From a virus, in IMG/VR virus record IMGVR_UViG_3300033144_007188, positions 1 through 31,169 of that record: a stretch of 31,169 nucleotides of DNA; one strand, 5' to 3'. The position numbers and the translations under genes were made by a program. Positions 7,160-14,918 of this stretch are shown here, piece by piece (the stretch's first letter is position 1; every line of letters starts with the position of its first letter). The notes beneath the pieces were generated by a model that saw only the letters and a list, made by a program, of their open reading frames with translations, had not been told where the DNA came from and did no database searches.

Positions 7160-7328
7160 CAAACCTTTCTTCCCTCGGAAGTTGAACCCATACTCGATAA
7201 CGCAACCCAGTTAAGTAATGGCCCATGAAATTACATCTCACTTCCATCGCAACTCAAGTGTTTCCCGGAGCATTCCCTTGCAAGCGTTGCTTCTCACAGG
7301 CTCTTTCTCTTGCAGTATCTATGCTCAT
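7143..7328 (-). other. Gap with two tiny coupled frames (24 and 34 codons)
   Basis: The 165-base gap between two methyltransferase genes contains two very short minus-strand frames. One, at 7254-7328, overlaps the previous stop as ATGA and encodes 24 aa starting MSIDTARERA. The next, at 7143-7247, encodes 34 aa starting MEVRCNFMGH and ends inside the start of the downstream gene. Neither has a strong ribosome binding site. They could be micro-genes or decayed remnants. Confidence 0.25.
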
Positions 7329-7879
7329 GAACTACTTTTTTTCACCCACCAAACAAGACCAGGCTCGACGTGCACTTTTAGTCCTATTCTGGCAAAGAAA
7401 TCATCAACCGCTTTTTTAACTCCCCAGCCTTTCCGTCGATCTCCTATGCCATCATAATCATGCCCAGCCACAATTCCGCCACTTCGTATCTTCTTCCACC
7501 AGGCTGGTAGATCTTCTGGCACTGACTTGTGATCAGCATCAATGAACCCAAAGTCAAACTTTTCATCAGACCAATGCCTGGCCTCTGCTATGGAAGAGCG
7601 ACGGGTAATCAAGCGTCTGTCTGAAGCAAATGATGTATTCTGTTTGGCAGTCACCAAAGCTTGCTCCATTGCTTTGTCATTGTTATCCTTGGCATGCATG
7701 GTCGAATCGGCAAATGGTTTCCACAAATCTACCATTGTTAGATGCAGGTTGAGAAACATTCGAAGTAGATCGGCAGACAGTTCTCCTTGCCATACACCAA
7801 CTTCGACACCAAACTTGATGTTCTCTGCTCCGAGTTGTTCACCAAGCACACGAACCAATGAGCGGGCATGCTTTCTCAT
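7325..7879 (-). CDS. Methyltransferase, Methyltransf_24-like (184 aa)
   Basis: SAM-dependent methyltransferase of the TylF/Methyltransf_24 type, a group with many sugar O-methyltransferases. GVEVGVWQGELSADLL (about 24-39) is motif I with the family's E-x-G-x-x-x-G pattern, and FDFGFIDADHK is the signature D-x-D-H metal/catalytic loop. GIVAGHDYDG follows, also typical. The ATG overlaps the previous stop (ATGA) and GAGG lies upstream, supporting 7879 over the longer frame to 7936. It is adjacent to a distant paralogue. Confidence 0.8.
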   Translation of the reverse strand: MRKHARSLVRVLGEQLGAENIKFGVEVGVWQGELSADLLRMFLNLHLTMVDLWKPFADSTMHAKDNNDKAMEQALVTAKQNTSFASDRRLITRRSSIAEARHWSDEKFDFGFIDADHKSVPEDLPAWWKKIRSGGIVAGHDYDGIGDRRKGWGVKKAVDDFFARIGLKVHVEPGLVWWVKKSSS

Positions 7880-8496
7880 AATTGTTCCTCTTCTCTTTTC
7901 AAATACCAAGTATAATGCAACGTCTTTATGTCCCAACGATGGCTGGTTGGATATTGTTGAAAAAGACTAACTGCTTTTGCTACTGTATTCCCTTCTACAT
8001 AATCATCTCCGACGAATACCGGATCTAACCAATGATCCGTGGCTGTCGCCAAGTCAGCAAACAATCCTCGCTTGCTATGATCAGAATCAAAATAGATCAC
8101 GTCGGGTTTCAACCCCAACCCAGACAGGAAGTTCAAAGCAGCCAGCGTAGTGTTGCGAAACGGAATCAAACGATCTCGATACTCCCAGCAGTTAACCAGA
8201 AACGTATCATAAAGAACACGCAGCAGTTCTTTACGCTTCAGCAAGTGTTCGACAGAACCGAACCACGTATCCACTGCCACCACCGTAGCATCAGGACACC
8301 AATCGCAGAACCACCTCGTCGAATCTCCAAGCCAAGAGCCCAACTCTATTACCAACTTCGCATCTCTGGGAATAGCTTCACGAAGCAAGATCTGCTTTCG
8401 CGGATTAAACCACCGCTCTCTCTGCTCAGGCAGATTCGGTTTTTCATCGGGCCAAGGATACAAGGACTTGAGCAGTTGGATCGGATCTTTGGCCAT
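7876..8496 (-). CDS. Methyltransferase, Methyltransf_24-like (206 aa)
   Basis: Same superfamily as its downstream neighbour. LVIELGSWLGDSTRWF is motif I, VVAVDTWFGS carries the ribose-binding Asp, and DVIYFDSDHSK is the D-x-D-H loop. GDDYVEGNTVAKAV follows where TylF-like enzymes place their second metal ligands. The ATG at 8496 has GGAAG 7 bases upstream. It lies 2 bases after the GT8-like gene, consistent with methylation of a sugar added by that enzyme. Confidence 0.75.
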   Translation of the reverse strand: MAKDPIQLLKSLYPWPDEKPNLPEQRERWFNPRKQILLREAIPRDAKLVIELGSWLGDSTRWFCDWCPDATVVAVDTWFGSVEHLLKRKELLRVLYDTFLVNCWEYRDRLIPFRNTTLAALNFLSGLGLKPDVIYFDSDHSKRGLFADLATATDHWLDPVFVGDDYVEGNTVAKAVSLFQQYPTSHRWDIKTLHYTWYLKREEEQL

Positions 8497-8498
8497 TG

Positions 8499-9401
8499 TC
8501 AAACTTCCATCTCTTCAAACCATCTGTTTCCTAACCATCCATTCTTGTTGGACGGAGCCCATTCTCGACAACTCCCTATGTTCTCTACCAAGCACTGCTG
8601 CCACATTGGCCACCACCGCCGATAAGCATGTCCCCTATGCTTGGCCGGCCTTACATTGGAATCACCGTGATAATGCCAAATGATTATCTCGTCTTTGCTG
8701 ACTCCTTCTGGGGCCCACTTTGGATTGCATGAACAGTTGAATCGCCCATCTGGATAGATATACATTTGGCCAAGTCGTAAGAACTTGGGTTGCAACACAT
8801 GCAAGACAGCTTCATCTGCAATGAATACATGTCGAGCTTCCCAAGTCCACTCTTCCCAAGTCTTCAGCGTGGGGCTTTTAGGAGAACAACAGAACACTCC
8901 TCCGTTCAAACTCGGCCATGGCACTTGAAGCACCTGTTTCACATGCCCTTGATCAATCTTCGGTAGCCCCAGTAATCGTTTGATTCTGTTTTGCACTATA
9001 CCACCGGCTGTTGTCCAAGATGAAAATCTTGTGGCGGCAAATGTATACTGTTGGGCCGATTGAAACAGAGGAGCCAAGTCCCCATGGACGGACGTATCGG
9101 CATCCAGATACAAGACTGAATCAATTTCCGTCAAGCTTCGCACCAGTCTAAGCTTTGAAATAAATTGGTCATTTTTTCCCTGCCTTCGTTCATCTCGTCT
9201 AGCACGATAGGCCGGCTCATGCGGAATTGCCTCAATTCCTAGACGATCATCGGTCGACATAACCTTGACCAACTCAAATGATTCGGGCCATGCATACACC
9301 CGAATCATTCCTTTCCAATACTCGCGAAGTGTTCTCAAGCTAACAGCTAAGTATGGAAGATGGGCTTGTCCGCTCATAAGATAAACTATAGATTCTTGCA
9401 T
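8499..9401 (-). CDS. Glycosyltransferase, GT8/GT-A-like (300 aa)
   Basis: Probable retaining glycosyltransferase. SVLYLDADTSVHGDL (95-109) contains the DxD motif (D100, D102) in the GT8-like context Y-L-D-A-D. WPSLNGGVFCCSP is the acceptor-side N-x-G segment, and the region around ADEAVLHVL fits the later catalytic part. A late WHYHGDSNVRPAKH resembles the C-terminal HxxGxxKPW-type motif. The ATG lies inside the 3' end of the homing endonuclease gene, in the sequence AAGGAGAAATGC, so spacing from the ribosome binding site is unusually short. Confidence 0.8.
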   Translation of the reverse strand: MQESIVYLMSGQAHLPYLAVSLRTLREYWKGMIRVYAWPESFELVKVMSTDDRLGIEAIPHEPAYRARRDERRQGKNDQFISKLRLVRSLTEIDSVLYLDADTSVHGDLAPLFQSAQQYTFAATRFSSWTTAGGIVQNRIKRLLGLPKIDQGHVKQVLQVPWPSLNGGVFCCSPKSPTLKTWEEWTWEARHVFIADEAVLHVLQPKFLRLGQMYIYPDGRFNCSCNPKWAPEGVSKDEIIIWHYHGDSNVRPAKHRGHAYRRWWPMWQQCLVENIGSCREWAPSNKNGWLGNRWFEEMEV

Positions 9402-9991
9402 TTCTCCTTAGCCTTCCAAGTTTTGAAAGCCCCCGGAAGATGTGACCATGCATTCCCATTGATCACACAACCAGCTGTCGAACATGGTATCTCAAACAAC
9501 TCTGCAATATCTTTAACTTTCCACCCCCTACAACGAAGCTGTCTCATTTTCAATACAATATATTTTGATAGCTTACATCTGCCATTCCCCTCCCCCCTTA
9601 ATTTCAAGCTGATTTTATCCTTCGTTTTCCGCCTTCTTTTCTTTCCACGATTAGATTCAGCCCGTCTAATTTTTTCTGCTAAAGGCTGCTTTCTACCTTT
9701 TCCTCCATCTCCACCATCTGTCATATTGTAACCAAATGGAGATCGTGTACTCAGAATATCTATCGATAACTGCTCGGCCTCATCCAAACAATCTTCATCA
9801 ATACTATCTGCCACCACTACCCATCGGAATCTGCCAAATCCATACTTTCGTATAGCCCTATGAAAATAAGTTTCAGATCCCATTTCTGCACAACTCTTAT
9901 GGCCAATCTTTCGTTTCTTCAAATCGAAAATCGTCTTCCCAACATACCGCTTTCCGTTCACCCTATTCGTCGCCAAGTATATGCATCCCAT
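9386..9991 (-). CDS. GIY-YIG homing endonuclease with HTH (201 aa)
   Basis: Free-standing homing endonuclease. MGCIYLATNRVNGKRYVGKT gives the GIY-YIG pair, the R (KKRKIGHK) and the later E (DEAEQLSID) of the nuclease domain, followed by GYNMTDGGDGG. A basic linker (about 100-125) leads to a C-terminal helix-turn-helix (DIAELFEIPCSTAGCVINGN, then W) common in phage HNH/GIY enzymes. It is inserted between an FkbM methyltransferase and a GT8-like gene, and overlaps the latter by 16 bases. Confidence 0.9.
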   Translation of the reverse strand: MGCIYLATNRVNGKRYVGKTIFDLKKRKIGHKSCAEMGSETYFHRAIRKYGFGRFRWVVVADSIDEDCLDEAEQLSIDILSTRSPFGYNMTDGGDGGKGRKQPLAEKIRRAESNRGKKRRRKTKDKISLKLRGEGNGRCKLSKYIVLKMRQLRCRGWKVKDIAELFEIPCSTAGCVINGNAWSHLPGAFKTWKAKEKCKNL

Positions 9992-10007
9992 TTACCCACG
10001 CTCCAAT

Positions 10008-10065
10008 GAAAAAGCCCCGAAAGCACGAGCGACCTTGGCAGGAGAATGCTCACACAATCGGGGCT
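10008..10065 (-). terminator. Terminator-like hairpin upstream of homing endonuclease
   Basis: On the minus strand, AGCCCCGA (10058-10065) and TCGGGGCT (10013-10020) form a perfect 8-bp stem, followed directly by a run of T. The 37-base loop holds a further 4-bp GAGC/GCTC pairing. It lies between a promoter-like -10 and the GIY-YIG start, so it may end the upstream operon or attenuate endonuclease expression. The loop is long for a simple intrinsic terminator. Confidence 0.5.
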
Positions 10066-10098
10066 AAGTTTTATGGAGACTGCCAAAGTCATGGGACT

Positions 10099-10107
10099 AT
10101 TATATCA
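10099..10107 (-). promoter_or_regulatory. Extended -10 promoter-like element (TGATATAAT)
   Basis: Minus-strand TGATATAAT is an exact extended -10 (TGn TATAAT). No good -35 lies 16-18 bases upstream, as expected for extended -10 promoters of the sigma70 type. It would give a leader of about 100 bases, containing the 8-bp hairpin, ahead of the GIY-YIG gene. If real, the endonuclease has its own promoter. Confidence 0.4.
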
Positions 10108-10138
10108 GAAATCATGAGAATTACTTAGTCCTATTTCA

Positions 10139-10843
10139 TCACGCTCCATGTTCTTTTCTCCATTCTTCAACCATCAGCGGGCAGCAGCAATACTCTGGCT
10201 TGAACAACTTTGGACGAACGTAGATTGCATCAACTTGTCCCGAAGAAGTTCTCTGCGTATGTATGTACTGAAGCAGAAAGCCATGATCCAACAACCACCG
10301 ATTCACCTCACACGGATCTGGCCAACCATAGCGGGGAGGTTTACCCGTTAACTCTACATTCACAACGTCTACATACTGAATAGAATCCTCTCCACCGATC
10401 AACACATCCAATTCAGAGCCTTCACAATCGAGCCAAAGTAATGTTTGATTTATAGCCTTTCCACAAAAGCAGTTGTCCAATGTATCCATTTCGACTTCTG
10501 CTTGCTTCAAATCATCTGTTCCAGAAGCCGAAGCATAAACAGATGCCCCATCCATGTGCCCAGACTTCCAAAATAGACCAACAGTTTGCTTGCATCGACC
10601 CAATGCTTTGTTGTGCAACGTTCCTGGATACCCAGGATGTTCTTGTATCTGCTTAAAGATTTCAGGGTGTGGTTCAAAACCAATCAACCTAGCTTTCGGC
10701 CAAGCTTCCTTGAACACTGCAACTTCTTGTCCATGCTGTCCAACACCAGCTTGTATGATCATTGTCGGAAACCAATCAAGCACATCGGCAACATTGTACA
10801 ATGCCACGCCGCTGCGACGAAGAAGAGTAGTCTTGCTTCTCAT
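10139..10843 (-). CDS. FkbM-family methyltransferase (234 aa)
   Basis: SAM-dependent O-methyltransferase of the FkbM type. MIIQAGVGQHGQEVAVF (28-44) is motif I; ARLIGFEPHPEIF (51-63) carries the F-E-P typical of this family; LLWLDCEGSELDVLIGG matches the D-x-E-G-x-E-x-x-x-L signature; NVELT follows. The ATG at 10843 overlaps the previous stop (ATGA) and has GGGAGG 7 bases upstream; the 39-residue upstream extension is not used. Likely methylates a sugar in the island's glycan. Confidence 0.8.
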   Translation of the reverse strand: MRSKTTLLRRSGVALYNVADVLDWFPTMIIQAGVGQHGQEVAVFKEAWPKARLIGFEPHPEIFKQIQEHPGYPGTLHNKALGRCKQTVGLFWKSGHMDGASVYASASGTDDLKQAEVEMDTLDNCFCGKAINQTLLWLDCEGSELDVLIGGEDSIQYVDVVNVELTGKPPRYGWPDPCEVNRWLLDHGFLLQYIHTQRTSSGQVDAIYVRPKLFKPEYCCCPLMVEEWRKEHGA

Positions 10844-11643
10844 CGCATCGCCTCCCTTGCATATTTCTTCACGTTGCCCCATGTTGACCAATGGGAGAAC
10901 CCCCGGGACTTCATGTTTGTTCTCTCCACCCTCTTGCCACCTCTCGTGGCCATGTACCAAAGGAAGCCATCTTGGCTGGGCACTGGCAGTCGAAGATTGT
11001 TGTTGGTTTGCCGCGTGGTCAATGCCATCCTAAACGTCCAAGCAGTTTCAAAAAATCCGCACCACGAGATGATGCGATTGTGCGTCAGCCGTGTCCAATC
11101 CGGCTTTGGTACCAAATTCAAAGGCCGCATTCCGATGAACTCCTTGGGCATCTTCTTCAAATTTTTCTCCACCCAATAATCCAACTGCAACATCTGATCC
11201 GGTGGTTTTGTAAACGACCAACGATGAGCAATGATCACAGGCTTATCATCGAACCACGTGGGATCAATCCAATCATCCATGCCGGTGGCCACAACGTCTG
11301 TATCCAACTTTAACCAGTACGGAGTTGATACCGATATAGAGGGAGCATAAACAAAACCGCTCAGCATCATGGCTCGATGTGGATTGTGAAACTTGTCCCC
11401 TTTCTCTTCCTTTGTTTTATCCCATTCCAATCCTGGTATTGGCCAAGGAACGGTTGCCAGATCAGGATGATTGACAACCATTCTTACCTGCTCTTCGCTC
11501 GTCGTAGCTTCCTCATAGAATACGACCATCGGATGTTCCAGCAGCGATGGCTTGTGCCGCTTCCATGTAGGCCATGTCACTGCCAGCTGCTGAAGATGAT
11601 AAGCGTCTACACCGACGACCAACGTATAGTCAGGAACACTCAT
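10840..11643 (-). CDS. Glycosyltransferase-like, GT-A fold (267 aa)
   Basis: YTLVVGVDAYHLQQLAVTWP at the N-terminus is the first beta-alpha unit of a GT-A fold. YWLKLDTDVVATG (109-121) supplies a DxD (DTD, 114-116). A Trp/His-rich C-terminal half (SRGFSHWSTWG) follows. No exact CAZy family can be named from sequence reading. GGAGG lies 9 bases before the ATG, which overlaps the cupin stop (ATGA). Confidence 0.65.
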   Translation of the reverse strand: MSVPDYTLVVGVDAYHLQQLAVTWPTWKRHKPSLLEHPMVVFYEEATTSEEQVRMVVNHPDLATVPWPIPGLEWDKTKEEKGDKFHNPHRAMMLSGFVYAPSISVSTPYWLKLDTDVVATGMDDWIDPTWFDDKPVIIAHRWSFTKPPDQMLQLDYWVEKNLKKMPKEFIGMRPLNLVPKPDWTRLTHNRIISWCGFFETAWTFRMALTTRQTNNNLRLPVPSQDGFLWYMATRGGKRVERTNMKSRGFSHWSTWGNVKKYAREAMR

Positions 11644-12035
11644 GCCATCTTCCCTCCGATGTCTGCTCGTTCAATATCCCCAGCTTCCAACACGGTCCAG
11701 TAAAACTCCAATGCTTCTCCAGCCTCCAAGATTTCAAATTGATGCCAAACGCCTGGAGGTATGTCTGTGATCTGTCCAGCAGTTATTATCGTCTCATCTT
11801 TCAATTCTTCAGCTGAAGGAAATTCTTGTGGATGAAAGATGACAATTGACAAGCGGCCACTCAGCACGACAAATCTGTTCCACTTGACATGATGCTTATG
11901 TCTCGAAGAACGATAACCAACCTTGTATCGTATCCGATGCGATTCTATCCCATTGTGGGCAAAGACCAGTTGTGTATCACCCCATATCTTTCCCTGCCGA
12001 GGACCAACCGAGGGGATATCAAATGTCGGAAGCAT
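11640..12035 (-). CDS. Cupin-domain protein, sugar-modifying type (131 aa)
   Basis: Single-domain cupin. YRSSRHKHHVKWNRFVVLSG has the cupin-1 metal motif (H-x-H-H spacing, with N where E is common), and IPPGVWHQFEIL supplies the second motif with P-G-x-x-H. This resembles the C-terminal domain of mannose-6-phosphate isomerase/GMP enzymes and WxcM-like or WbuC-like cupins of polysaccharide loci. It probably isomerises or binds a sugar intermediate. AGGA lies 8 bases before the ATG at 12035; the longer frame overlaps the GNAT gene further. Confidence 0.7.
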   Translation of the reverse strand: MLPTFDIPSVGPRQGKIWGDTQLVFAHNGIESHRIRYKVGYRSSRHKHHVKWNRFVVLSGRLSIVIFHPQEFPSAEELKDETIITAGQITDIPPGVWHQFEILEAGEALEFYWTVLEAGDIERADIGGKMA

Positions 12036-12594
12036 TGGTAAGTCCTTTGAACGAAAGACGATTGCGAGGCACAAAAGGTTTGCGGTACACCATTGTATAC
12101 ACGTCTACCGGTTTTAGCGAACCGGACTTTGGATCATTACATTGAGTGTGAATGGTTTCTTCTGCGAAGAAACCGCAAGAGCGAAAGAATAACTGAACTT
12201 CAACATTGGCTTCATGTATTGAAACACATATCTTCTTTCGCCGTTTGGACCGAACCATTTTCTCCTTGAGATCTTCGAGCAAAGCTGTCCCAAATCCTTG
12301 TCTTTGGCAACCGGGATTTACAGCCATATTCCAAAGCTCGAACGTGTCTTCCCCTCTGCGATAGTAGAACACATATCCGACTGTCTCAATTTTTCTTCGC
12401 GTCTTGCTACGTGAGAAACAAGCCAATGGTTTTTCGACAAGTTCCAATGAATACCCGAACAATTCATGAGTATGAAACATCTTCTTATATTCTTTGGGCG
12501 ACCATGGCTTGCCAAAGCAACGTTGCCACACCTCCATAATTCTGGCCAAGTTCTCCTTATCCACTACTACAATTTGAGTTTCGACAGCACTCAT
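12019..12594 (-). CDS. GNAT-family N-acetyltransferase (191 aa)
   Basis: FELWNMAVNPGCQRQGFGTA (about 85-104) contains the acetyl-CoA-binding motif A with Q/R-x-x-G-x-G (RQGFGT). EANVEVQLFFRSCGFFAEE gives motif B (Y/F-x-x-x-G-F). AAAGGAG lies 8 bases upstream of the ATG. In a glycan locus the likely substrate is an amino sugar, as with PseH- or WecD-type enzymes, although protein N-terminal acetylation (RimI-like) cannot be excluded. Confidence 0.8.
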   Translation of the reverse strand: MSAVETQIVVVDKENLARIMEVWQRCFGKPWSPKEYKKMFHTHELFGYSLELVEKPLACFSRSKTRRKIETVGYVFYYRRGEDTFELWNMAVNPGCQRQGFGTALLEDLKEKMVRSKRRKKICVSIHEANVEVQLFFRSCGFFAEETIHTQCNDPKSGSLKPVDVYTMVYRKPFVPRNRLSFKGLTNASDI

Positions 12595-12648
12595 CTGATA
12601 TTCTCCTTTCTTGTATTATCGGGACACCATCAAATGTAAAACGATCCT

Positions 12649-13674
12649 TTACTTCTTCTCATACCAACCGCTGAGATCTGGTTCATCCTCTACCAAACCT
12701 TGGCACTCATCCAAAGCCTTTTCAAACGGAACAAAAGGGAATGCTCGCAGAGATGATTCTTGAAAGCAATTGAAGAACTCTATTCCAAACCGACCAAAGA
12801 CATTCTTCTGCTGCATCTCGCACAACCAATCATTGGCTACGGAATACTGAGGATTATCCCAAAGAACAGGTACCTTCTTTTTCCTTGGACGCTTGTGCTC
12901 TATCGCTTGAGGAAAAGCATATCCATAATCAGAAGCCATCCGAAAATCACAGCCAATTAAAAACACCCGCTTGGCTCCCAAGTAACGAAGCAAACGCATG
13001 GCGAGAAACATCGTGTTCACCGTCTTCGGTTGTCCAGTTCGCTTTACGCCTATGTTTTGATTGCCCCAACAGGCTCCTGTAGAGAGGAAAAATTGATCGT
13101 CCGGGGTCAACCACGATTCACGACGAAATCCCCACACGTTGGGACAATCAGATACAGTTACATTCATGTACTCAAACTTGTCGGGTCCCACCTTTCGTTT
13201 CAGCCTGGCTCTGCCTCCATTCATCTTCGGAGTTGGAATGAATTTCATGATCTGAGGATCAAACCAGATAGATTGAGAGAATTTCAACGGTGGGTCAGAA
13301 CACACAAACGCTTGCGGTCGAAACTTCGAATGACCGGCCATGTTGTTCACAGCCATCGTCCATATTCCACGCTTGTTCAGCTGTTCCAATGGCAACAGAT
13401 TGGCAGAAGGTCCAGAGCAGGCCAAGAATGCAGATCGTCCAGCTAGCAGGCCTCGCAAAGAATCCACTCGTTTTCTTCTACTGTCAATTATCTCCAAGCA
13501 ATCAACAGAGTATCGTGTTTCTTCTTGCGTCAAATGTTTTTTGCATTCTGAGCATCCCGGAACTGTTCGATTGCCAACCCCTTTAACAACGTGACAATCA
13601 AGAAGACTACATTGATATGTCGGCTGACCACACTTTTTTGTACCCAACGTATCCCCTAAGTATATACAATTCAT
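12649..13674 (-). CDS. GT42/DUF115-like glycan protein with Cys-rich N-terminus (341 aa)
   Basis: N-terminal 45 residues carry paired cysteines (CIYLGDTLGTKKCG, CSLLDCH, CSECKKH) that probably bind zinc. Similar Cys modules precede glycosyltransferases in Planctomycetes, as far as I recall. FLACSGPSANLLPLEQLNKR (about 82-101) is the G-P-S nucleotide-binding loop of CstII-like sialyltransferases (GT42) and DUF115/MAF proteins; VNNMAGH and FLIGCDFRMASDYGY follow as expected. It may transfer a CMP-activated sugar made by the NeuA- or KdsB-like enzymes. I start at the ATG at 13674, 9 bases inside a second in-frame ATG at 13683, for better spacing from AGGA. Confidence 0.65.
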   Translation of the reverse strand: MNCIYLGDTLGTKKCGQPTYQCSLLDCHVVKGVGNRTVPGCSECKKHLTQEETRYSVDCLEIIDSRRKRVDSLRGLLAGRSAFLACSGPSANLLPLEQLNKRGIWTMAVNNMAGHSKFRPQAFVCSDPPLKFSQSIWFDPQIMKFIPTPKMNGGRARLKRKVGPDKFEYMNVTVSDCPNVWGFRRESWLTPDDQFFLSTGACWGNQNIGVKRTGQPKTVNTMFLAMRLLRYLGAKRVFLIGCDFRMASDYGYAFPQAIEHKRPRKKKVPVLWDNPQYSVANDWLCEMQQKNVFGRFGIEFFNCFQESSLRAFPFVPFEKALDECQGLVEDEPDLSGWYEKK

Positions 13675-13702
13675 GCCACTCATTTCCTGTTATGATACCT
13701 GC

Positions 13703-14260
13703 TTATGTTTGATTCATTCTGATTTTGGCATCTTGGTTAGAAGCCTTGTTCAACCACGGGAAAGGTTGATCTGGTATACACATCTCGAAGAATTTGCAAA
13801 GTGAAGCCCAGGCTGTTGACGACATATCATGGTGTACTGTTACATCAATCTCAAGCAATCGGTCAGCCGGAATTGTGTCTCTCACTTGCTCATGGTGAAG
13901 TTCCCAAATTCTTCTAAGGTCAAGTGAATCCCTTTGAGTGCACCCACCATATACTTTCTCATGATAGTATCGGTCATAAAAAAATTCCGATTGCCAAAAT
14001 CCAGGGATTCGTTGCAGACTTTTTACCCAAGCAATATAAGGACGCGTGTTCAAGATAAAACGAGAATTGGGAAACATGCGATTCAACTCACGCCAATGAG
14101 CCGTGATCATTACATCTCCAGCAGCATTGTGTTTTTCCAATTGATCCCAATGACGTGGATTGTGTATCGGATTCCATCCAAGAACATGAAGGGCTTCGCA
14201 AAGACTGGCCGATCCACAGCGAGGGAAACCAACAATCCAGACGAATGGTTTAACAAGCAT
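13703..14260 (-). CDS. Sulfotransferase, Sulfotransfer_4-like (185 aa)
   Basis: FVWIVGFPRCGSASLCEALH (6-25) is the PAPS 5'-phosphosulfate loop in the G-x-P-R-x-G-x-x-S-L form used by the Sulfotransfer_4 group. RFILNTRPYIAWVKSLQ (67-83) is the 3'-phosphate motif (T-R-x-x-x-x-W-x-x-S). Length is modest for the family. The ATG at 14260 overlaps the NeuA-like stop by 11 bases; the extension to 14296 lies wholly inside that gene and is unlikely. Second of three sulfotransferases in the window. Confidence 0.75.
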   Translation of the reverse strand: MLVKPFVWIVGFPRCGSASLCEALHVLGWNPIHNPRHWDQLEKHNAAGDVMITAHWRELNRMFPNSRFILNTRPYIAWVKSLQRIPGFWQSEFFYDRYYHEKVYGGCTQRDSLDLRRIWELHHEQVRDTIPADRLLEIDVTVHHDMSSTAWASLCKFFEMCIPDQPFPWLNKASNQDAKIRMNQT

Positions 14261-14918
14261 TTTGTTTCTCTGCAAATATGTGTTGAGCATACTCAAAATC
14301 AGCTAGAGTATCTATATCTATTAAGTCTTCATGAGATACATGCCATAAAGGTTTTGCCCCAACATGATAACCAGTTCGTTTAATAGCACCACGGGTGAGA
14401 ATTGAGAGTGTAAATGGAAACGTGTAGAGTTGCGGCAGGTGCTGGCTTGGCGTATGCCATTCGCCCCACTGCCAACCAAACGGGCGAAAATGCTCGTCAA
14501 GCAAATATAACTTGAGCGGATGCACGACGCATAGCGAATCGTGCCCCTCCGCGATCGCAGCAGGCCATTTCTCAATGACAGTCCCGTGTTCTGTGAATAG
14601 CGGATCACAGACCTGTGACCAAATCAGATCATCATCGCCAGGCAGCTGGGCGCACGTGTCCCGAATCCATCTGCCAAATGATACATCATTGCGACATCGT
14701 GCGGCATCGCAGAGTATCGGCGTCACGCCCCAGCGTTGGGTGAGACGCTCCAATCGTTCAGCGATCTCGCAACTGACGTGGATATCGGACACATCGAGCC
14801 CCGCGTTCAGTAGGGCTTCGATATTGATATCGACCAGCGATGATTGATTGTGAAACGGCCGCCAGTTCTTGTCCGGCACCCGTGTACTACTTGCTTTTGC
14901 GGGGATGATTGCTCGCAC
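14250..14918 (-). CDS. CMP-nonulosonate-type cytidylyltransferase (NeuA-like, 222 aa)
   Basis: Probable CTP-dependent activation of a nonulosonic acid such as sialic, pseudaminic or legionaminic acid. RAIIPAKASSTRVPDKN (2-18) is the CTP_transf_3 signature (I-I-P-A-x-x-x-S-x-R-x-x-x-K-N). DDLIWSQVCDPLFTE holds the Q-x-x-D/S-P segment and HEDLIDIDTLADFEYAQ the C-terminal D-I-D-T metal site. I prefer the GTG at 14918 because GGAG lies 7 bases upstream; an ATG at 14942 has no site. Two GT42/DUF115-like genes flank this gene and its neighbour, which fits a CMP-sugar route. Confidence 0.75.
   Translation of the reverse strand: MRAIIPAKASSTRVPDKNWRPFHNQSSLVDINIEALLNAGLDVSDIHVSCEIAERLERLTQRWGVTPILCDAARCRNDVSFGRWIRDTCAQLPGDDDLIWSQVCDPLFTEHGTVIEKWPAAIAEGHDSLCVVHPLKLYLLDEHFRPFGWQWGEWHTPSQHLPQLYTFPFTLSILTRGAIKRTGYHVGAKPLWHVSHEDLIDIDTLADFEYAQHIFAEKQNAC

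Noticed and set aside
10008-10065. Hairpin as a tRNA
   Set aside because: The 53-base span is too short, with no anticodon arm or T-loop GTTCGA-like sequence.
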